64,000 nt of DNA from Azolla caroliniana (lineage: Eukaryota; Polypodiophyta): NCBI GenBank assembly GCA_043228905.1, contig JBHGNT010000053.1, forward strand, positions 1-64,000, in the 5' to 3' direction. The notes beneath the pieces are model-generated. The model saw only the letters and a list, made by a program, of their open reading frames with translations, was not told where the DNA came from and ran no database searches. Numbering within the stretch: position 1 is the stretch's first letter; each line of letters starts with the position of its first letter. This document shows positions 57,823 through 64,000 of this stretch, one piece after another. The position numbers and the translations under genes were made by a program.

Positions 57823-58440
57823 AAGATAAGGATTTTAGTATTTCTCTTAAGGCTATTGAGGGCTAAGAGAAGGTGGTATGGGGGTTTAACATACTTAATT
57901 TTAGTGTTTAGTAGTTGTTCTTGTAGGATACTATTGTATTTTTCAATAAGGGTTTCTAAGGGAAGGTATTTAGATGGAGGGTTCCAGCTGGGGTTAGGTA
58001 ATTTGAAGGGATTCGGTGGGGTAGTATCATTATTTTTAAAGAAGTGTCTAAGGCGTAGTGATCTACTAAGGTTGGTATATTCTTTAAGGATATTTTGAGG
58101 GGAGGGTGGGGGGGGGGGGGAAGGGGGGGGTGTATTTTAGTCCTAAGTTTAATAATTGTGTTTCGTTTTTACTAAGTGTGTAAGCGGACAAGTTATGTAG
58201 ACTAAGACTAGTACGAGGGGTATAAGCTAAAGGTTTCCAAAATTTAGTCCTAGGTCTATTCCTGCGGGTTTTCTTAGAGGTAGGGTAAAACATGAATTTT
58301 TTATTATTAGTATTCCCCAACCACATAAAAGTGTCAGGGGTTGAGGTTTGTCTATTGAGAAGGTAGAAGATTCGTTTTCTAGGATGTATGGCGTGTCTAA
58401 AGTGTCTATTCACACGTTTAGCACACCGTGTTAGACGTAT
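57823..58440 (-). pseudogene. Penelope-like element, N-terminal RT region
   Basis: On the - strand: RCAKRVNRHFRHAIHPRKR, LSAYTLSKNETQLLNLGLKY, a poly-C tract that shifts the frame, then NILKEYTNLSRSLRLRHFF, NPSWNPPSKYLPLETLIEKY and LNSLKRNTKILILP. This order (LS..LS..E..LL..GL, then a W.PP motif, then K.LK.N..I.I.PA before a DKG motif) is that of Penelope-like retroelements. It stops exactly where DKG should follow, at the right 32-bp inverted repeat. Truncated and frameshifted. Confidence 0.65.
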
Positions 58441-58785
58441 TTTGGTCGGGCTATGGGAGGGTTTGAGGAGGGGGTATGTGAATGATTTTGAGTATTATGG
58501 TGTCTATTATGAGGCCTATGATTTATGTGGGGATATGATGTAGTAATATTTTTTGGAGGGGGAGGGGTAGTGTTAACATTATTAAAAGGATAGGGCGTGG
58601 TATTAATTTTTGGAGGGGGGAGGGTATTATGTATTAAGAAAGAAGGGGGAGGGTTAATAGAGGAATTAGAGAAATATGGGGGAGGGATAATAGAGGAAGT
58701 AGGGGGAAGGGTATGAGTAAAATGCGGGGGAGGAGTATACGAAAAATTAGTGTAAATAGGTGGAGGGGAATATGTGTAATTTGAA
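58441..58785. other. Strand-asymmetric G/A/T-rich stretch
   Basis: The + strand is very poor in C, so the - strand gives a Pro/Ser/Tyr-rich frame (PPPIYTNFSY). It may be the N-terminal region of the Penelope-like element, but nothing specific is recognisable. Confidence 0.45.
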
Positions 58786-59611
58786 GAAACGAAAGAGATG
58801 GAGATCCCATTAGATAATCGACTGTGCTTGCACCCCCTTTTGGGTTCCAACATGTCAAAGCATCTTATCCAGGCCATTGTGACAAGCCATTATATATCAC
58901 AAGTCCATGCGCGCTTCCCAAGGCTAGAAAGTGTTTTCCATATTCAATTATAGCACTCATATCTTGAACTTTTCTCTTTAGACCAACCTCTTCTGCCATA
59001 GCTTCTCCATAGCCAGCCTCGTCGGTGTTAAATATAGTTGTTTGTTCATCCTTGGTTCGTGCATTAAAATCTCCTAATAGTATTATATCCCCCATAGTAG
59101 CAAATCTTATGATATCATCATATAGTGTTCGATATGGTGATTCACCTAGAGGTGCAAACCTTGAATAGGCAGGTGGAAAGTAGCAAATTGCAATATATAG
59201 CTCCCTAAGATCCCCTCTTTTTATGCATATCCACATGTAGCGTGCATCCACATCCTTATGTACAACATGCACTCTACCATGGAGCTCCTCTTTGTATAGC
59301 ATAGCCACTCCTCCCGAACCTCTAGTGCTTCCTCATTTCTTCCTTTAGTGCTATTTCAATATCTTCTCTAATAAGGTTGATCTCTTGCGCAATCAAATGG
59401 CGTAAAAGATCATGTTTCCCATTTTCGACATCGAATGGAATGTCGGATGGGGCCCGCATTCTAGGTTCCTTATGCGCCCTTCTGACGCTATTCAGGTCCC
59501 GTCCTTTTCGTCTATGATATCTTCTTGTGGTCTTCAATAGATTTGGACCCTCGTCATGCGTGTTAAGATCCATCTTTTCAGTGTCTGTCCCTTCGGACTC
59601 TATGGTGTCAG
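58786..59611 (-). pseudogene. LINE endonuclease relic
   Basis: On the - strand, an N-terminal part (MDLNTHDEGPNLLKTTRR, 59573-59322) is followed by an AP-type endonuclease of a non-LTR element: AMLYKEELHGRVHVV, YIAICYFPPAYSRFAP, GDIILLGDFNARTKDEQ (the catalytic GDFN box) and GLVIYNGL, then after a frameshift near 58865 GGASTVDYLMGSPSL. The RT is missing; the relic is truncated at both ends. Confidence 0.8.
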
Positions 59612-59826
59612 ATGTTGAGGGCAGAAAGAATAGAAATTACTACGGGGCAGAAAGAATACAGGAACAGAGTTGGCAGAAGATACAGGAAATCAAATTTGGA
59701 AGAGAACGCACAAGATCAGGCATTGCAGAAAACACAGAGGACAGACATTTCAAAAAAGACAGACAGAGTCAGAACCCTAAACGCAAACCCAAAACCCTAA
59801 ACGCAGAGCATAAACCCTACACTCGG

Positions 59827-59873
<47 letters not shown>

Positions 59874-60158
59874 GCCGAAGAGGATGTTGTCTCTGTTGTA
59901 ACCGCCACCTGTGGCGAAGACAGTGAACAAGAGGTCGTTGCCTCTGTGTTCATCTATTGTATATTGTAATATAGTGATAGTTTGCAGTCTGTGGACTGCC
60001 GTGGTTTTTCCCGCGTTTGGGTTTTCCACGTAAACATCCTATGTGCTCTTCTCTTTACTGTGTCGTGCATACATTACCCATTTTTCTGTGTTTGATCCTA
60101 GACTCGGTTGTGGCCGAGCGTTGTTTTCGGGAGCGTGTAGTCCTTACATTGTTCTAGG
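59612..60158 (+). repeat. LTR-like segment (possible solo LTR)
   Basis: Starts TGTTGAGGGC within the LINE and may end GTAGTCCTTACA. The part GTGGTTTTTCCCGCG...GGTTTTCCACGTAAACAT is typical of plant copia LTR ends. It contains a (GA)n tract at 59830-59869. No primer site and no target duplication were found, so boundaries are tentative. Confidence 0.4.
59830..59869. repeat. (GA)n microsatellite
   Basis: About 20 GA units. Confidence 0.95.
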
Positions 60159-60224
60159 TAGAGACATCAATGTGGGTAGCATAGTTTTCTTCACAGGTAT
60201 AAAAATATTTTGCTTCTCATACAG

Positions 60225-63200
60225 GTTAGTGTCAAGGTTACTCTACTCAACTTTTTTGTTACACAAGAAGGACTTGAAGAGCAACTTCTAGGACAGGTTG
60301 TGACAAAAGAACGACCAGATCTTGCTGAAATGAAGAATCATCTAACTATTTCCAATGCAAATATGAAACGGGAACTTAAAGAGATTGAGTCACAAATTCT
60401 TCATCTTTTGTCAAAAGCACAAGTTAGTGTCCTCTAAAAATCTGTGACAGGCTTTTCAGTTATTCAATTTTTTAATATTTAATAAGTAATCTATTGATAG
60501 CATGATAATGAAATTTCATATCTATGCATAATTATTTTCAGGGAAACATTCTGGATGATGAAGTCCTTATCAATACTCTTGCTCAGTCAAAGGTAACATC
60601 AAATGTTATCAAAATAAAGGTTGCAGAAGCTGAGAAAACAGAAATAGCCATTGATGAAACAAGAGAGGCATGTATTATTGCTCAATATTATGCTCTAAAT
60701 GGAATCCCAAAATTGTTAGCGCTGATGAAATCTATCTGTTTTTGTCTTACAGGGTTACCGTAAAGTCGCAACAAGAGCATCACAATTGTTCTTTTGTATA
60801 TCAGATTTGGTTTCTGTTGATCCCATGTATCAATATAGCCTAACTTGGTTCATATCATTGTTCAATCGAGCTATGGATGGTGCTACGCAAGCATCAATAA
60901 TAGAGAAGAGAGTGCAAAATTTAAATGAGTATTTTACATATTTGCTTTATGTGAATGTGTGCCGGTCGCTCTTTGAAAAGCATAAGTTGATGTTCTCTCT
61001 AATGCTATGTATCAAGATTTTACAGGTTTGAGCATCTCCTATATTTCCACTACTGTCTATGTGTCTTTTCCCAGAACCTATTTTGCTTCATGTTGAAAAT
61101 GGGAATTGTAAAGAAAGATATATTAATAACTATTTCCCAATCTTACTGAGACACCATAGGATAAAATGCTTTCATGGGGGCAAACATGCAACACAGGCCA
61201 TTTTTTCCATGTTAAGTAGCTTGAGAGTTCTAGATTTCAAGCTGTAGAATCAGGCACCCTTTTCATACTATACCTATGTAATCCGTTTTTACTTAGACCA
61301 TTGCCGTCATTCCAGTGTTAATTTCCTAGCTGTAGGAAGATATTTTCCAAAGTTTTGAGTTTATTTCAAATCTTTTCCATTTTCCCAGTGTAATAACAGC
61401 TTTGTAGTCAATGTTTGGTGTTCTAATTAGATTGAGGATGTTGGTGGTACTAGCAACCACATGCTCTACTAGTGAAATAGTCAAAATGAGACAATAGTAT
61501 TAGATAAAATTTCTGGATTGGACTCAAAAGGCCATTTTGGCATTGTAAAAAACTTTAATAAAAGCTTGCTTTCTTTCTTTCCATCCTCACTCCATAGATG
61601 TAACTGATTGCTGTAAAGAACCTAACTCTCGTAGAGTGCGTAGTGTGTGTGTGAGAGTGGGTGTGTGAGCAAGAGAAGGAATCAGAGAAAATAAGCATAA
61701 ATAATCAAATACACAATAGGGGGATGACAGCTTATGCACTGAAGAGAAAACTATATTAATCAACTAAAGATCAACTAAACACAATGCGTCAAGAGGGTTT
61801 TATATACAAATCCTCAAGTGATTGTTGGGAATCTAATCAAGATATCCACTCGAGTGTCTTATATTCGTGGACCACATTTACACGTGACAACTAACTAGAC
61901 ATCACAATCTAGTTCTTCGTGTAACTACATAGTTCACACAGATTACAATAAAGTGTGTTTTTCTTCATAAGCACATGTTCAGACAAGTTGAGCTTGATTC
62001 TCAAAAATTGCTAATAATTACTGGATTCACTTCATTGTTTGCAATAGATGCAGAAGGCAATGTGACCGCGCCATTGTTTTTTAGCTAATAAGATGCAGCT
62101 TCTTTTTTGATATAGGAAAAGGGATGTGTAGATCCTGTTGAGTGGCGGTTCTTGCTCGCAGGAGCCACATCATCTACAATGTCACAGCCTAACCCTGCTC
62201 CAGAATGGCTGACTGACAAGGTATTTAAGAAATATTGTGATCTTTCTCTTGAACATGTTTGTATGTTTGTTAAGCATCTTACCAGAAGTTTGGTTCTGCA
62301 GTCATGGATTGAGATATTACAGCTTAGCCAGTCAAAGAATCTCAAAGGTTTTGAGCAGCATTTTATTGAAAACATATCACATTATAAAAGGATTTTTGAT
62401 AGCTCAGAAGCTCATCAAGAACCACTTCCAGAAGACTGGAATAACAAATTAAACAAACTGCAAAAATTGCTCATACTTCGGTGTATCCGTGTTGATAAGG
62501 CACTTCTGGGAATACAGGTACTGACTAGCCTTGATTCATTTGTTAATCTTGATTCATTGGTTTAGGTATCCATCAATGGAATGGTTAAGCTACCGAATCT
62601 TCTCTACATATATTTCATACTAATTTGAAAATAATAACCAAATGTTTTCTATAGGATTTTGTATCGGAAAACCTAGGTCAGCGCTTTATCGAGCCACCTG
62701 CATTTGACCTTGCTGGATGTTATAAAGATGGGTCTCCTTCATCACCGCTCATTTTTGTGCTTTCTTCTGGAGCTGATCCCATGGCTGATCTCCTGAAGCT
62801 AGCAGAAGACCTTCGGTTTACTAAGAAATTTGAGAAGGTATTGAATCCATAGAACTCCCTTTGTTTAAAATACATGTTATGGAGAAACTCAGTTTGGGCA
62901 AGCTGGTGGCAGATGATTACAAATATAGAAACCCAGTTCTCTCTTAAAATGCTTACATATCATTGCTTTTTCTGTGTTTTATTCCTAGGTTTCTCTTGGA
63001 CAAGGTCAAGGACCCAAAGCAGAAAAGCTTCTTGAACTAGGGATGGATCGTGGCATGTGGGTATGCCTTCAGAATTGTCACTTGTCACAATCATGGATGC
63101 CTGCTCTTGAGCGTATTGTTGATAACATCGATCCAGAAAAGGTAGTACTATAGAATTCAGATTTTTCTTTGAACCAGATTTGAGAATTTCTTTGTTCTTA

Positions 63201-64000
63201 CTTTTAATATTTCATGTTTATACACTCAGGTGCATAAAGACTTTCGGCTCTGGTTAACCAGCATGCCTAGTCCTGATTTCCCTGTTTCAATTCTTCAAAA
63301 TGGTGTAAAAATGACTTTGGAACCTCCAAAGGGTTTGAAGTCAAACCTAGCGCGGTCATACATGAGATATACTGACAAGGTCCTGAATGACTGTGCCAAA
63401 CCAGATGTATGGAAGAAGTTTTTGTTTGCGACATGTTTATTCCATGCTGTTATTCAAGAAAGAAGGAAATTTGGTGCTTTAGGATGGAATATAAGGTATG
63501 AATTCACAGATGGAGATCTAGCTGTTTGCCAGACTCAAATTCGGATGTTTCTAAACGAATACAACGAAATTCCGTATAAGGTAGTTTCCTACACTATTTA
63601 TCCTGATTCGCCATAGCAAGAGAAATTTTTGTTTTGTCATTGATTGGATGTGTCGATATTCAGGTTATCCGGTTTCTTTGTGGAGAAATCAACTATGGTG
63701 GTCGTGTCACGGATGATAAGGATAGGCGACTTATGAATAATCTGCTTCTCAAGTTTATTATTCCAGAGGTTTTCTACTGTCTCTTATCACACAAGCAAAG
63801 AAATGTCTTTATATAATTAGTCTTACAGACAAAGAAGCAATCTTGACATTCAATTTACTTAACTCTGATGCAGATTATAGTTGAAACAAAACACAGCTTC
63901 AGTGAGTCTGGAGTATATATTATCCCTGATGCAACAAATGTCAATGGATTTGCCGCATACATTAAAGAGCTTCCACTGGCGCCAAAGCCAGAGATATTTG
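60225..64000 (+). CDS. DNAH1: Axonemal dynein heavy chain, inner-arm DNAH1-like, C-terminal motor part (partial)
   Basis: An ATP-driven microtubule motor subunit of cilia and flagella. Exons: 60225-60422, 60542-60667, 60753-61025, 62116-62220, 62302-62517, 62655-62837, 62989-63141, 63230-63580, 63664-63768, and 63874 to beyond the window. They join in phase. The sequence runs from the post-stalk/AAA5 region (FVTQEGLEEQLLGQVVTKER, GNILDDEVLI) through AAA6 to the C-terminal domain (SLGQGQGPKAEKLLE, LQNCHLSQSWMPALE, FPVSILQNGVKMTLEPPKG, FTDGDLAVCQTQIRMFLNEY, GEINYGGRVTDD). The last motifs fit DNAH1 best among heavy chains I remember. The intron after 60667 needs a GC donor. No exon for the other roughly 3000 N-terminal residues is visible upstream, where transposons and the lyase gene lie. 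Confidence 0.88.

Noticed and set aside
58431-58877. Proline-rich secreted or cell-wall protein on the - strand
   Set aside because: The start overlaps the LINE endonuclease in another frame and the Pro/Tyr bias follows from the C-poor + strand composition.
60210-60437. Dynein start at the Met encoded at 60210
   Set aside because: The codon lies before a clear acceptor (CATACAG at 60218-60224), and the homology begins mid-protein, so it is not a real start.
62085-62375. Antisense frame over the dynein exons
   Set aside because: It overlaps conserved dynein coding sequence and shows no family features.

Overview
The window is nuclear DNA from a land plant that probably makes motile sperm (fern, lycophyte, bryophyte, cycad or Ginkgo type; my best guess is a fern). 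The evidence is a set of intron-rich genes with GT-AG splicing, a bacterial-type leucyl-tRNA synthetase with an organelle-type leader, plant Ty3/gypsy and Ty1/copia elements, TTTAGGG-like motifs, and a gene segment for an axonemal dynein heavy chain, a protein absent from seed plants without flagellated sperm.

Layout. 1-9954: two chromodomain Ty3/gypsy elements in tandem on the + strand, the first cut by the window edge. 9955-10950: the 5' end (LTR and start of gag) of a related older element on the - strand, interrupted by the tandem. 10951-14798: a decayed conventional Ty3/gypsy element on the - strand, interrupted in its reverse transcriptase by the older element. 15290-15597: an integrase relic. 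16311-21103: SF3A3 (spliceosomal U2 snRNP protein), 12 exons, intact, + strand. 22045-24080: LINE and gypsy relics. 25656-43736: organellar leucyl-tRNA synthetase, 20 exons, - strand, with introns full of LINE and copia relics and one frameshift in exon 9. 46655-48719: a gypsy integrase end fused head-on to a copia gag plus LTR. 49183-50028: a satellite block between two 230-bp direct repeats. 50021-54673: a plastid-type adenylosuccinate lyase gene on the - strand that lacks its C-terminal domain, with 1.6 kb of ATGCAT-type microsatellite in intron 1. 54829-60160: a MULE-like transposase relic, a 1-kb satellite bounded by 32-bp inverted repeats, a Penelope-like element, a LINE endonuclease relic and an LTR-like segment. 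60225-64000: 3' exons of a dynein heavy chain on the + strand, continuing past the window.

Main discovery. The chromodomain elements have no recognisable tRNA primer-binding site. The 11 bases that start 2 bp after the LTR are perfectly complementary to an 11-base stretch of the same LTR located where transcription should start, 32 bp after a TATA box. The older related element has a different 11-base pair, also perfectly complementary and in the same positions. This covariation is strong sequence evidence for Tf1-like self-primed reverse transcription in a plant genome. The tandem junction between the two LTRs carries exactly the four extra bases (GT + AA) expected when two unprocessed linear cDNA ends are joined, so the tandem looks like an inserted cDNA concatemer or 2-LTR circle product rather than two independent integrations.

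The host genes are unrelated housekeeping or motility genes and form no operon-like unit. Exon boundaries below were derived by hand from splice signals, reading phase and family homology.
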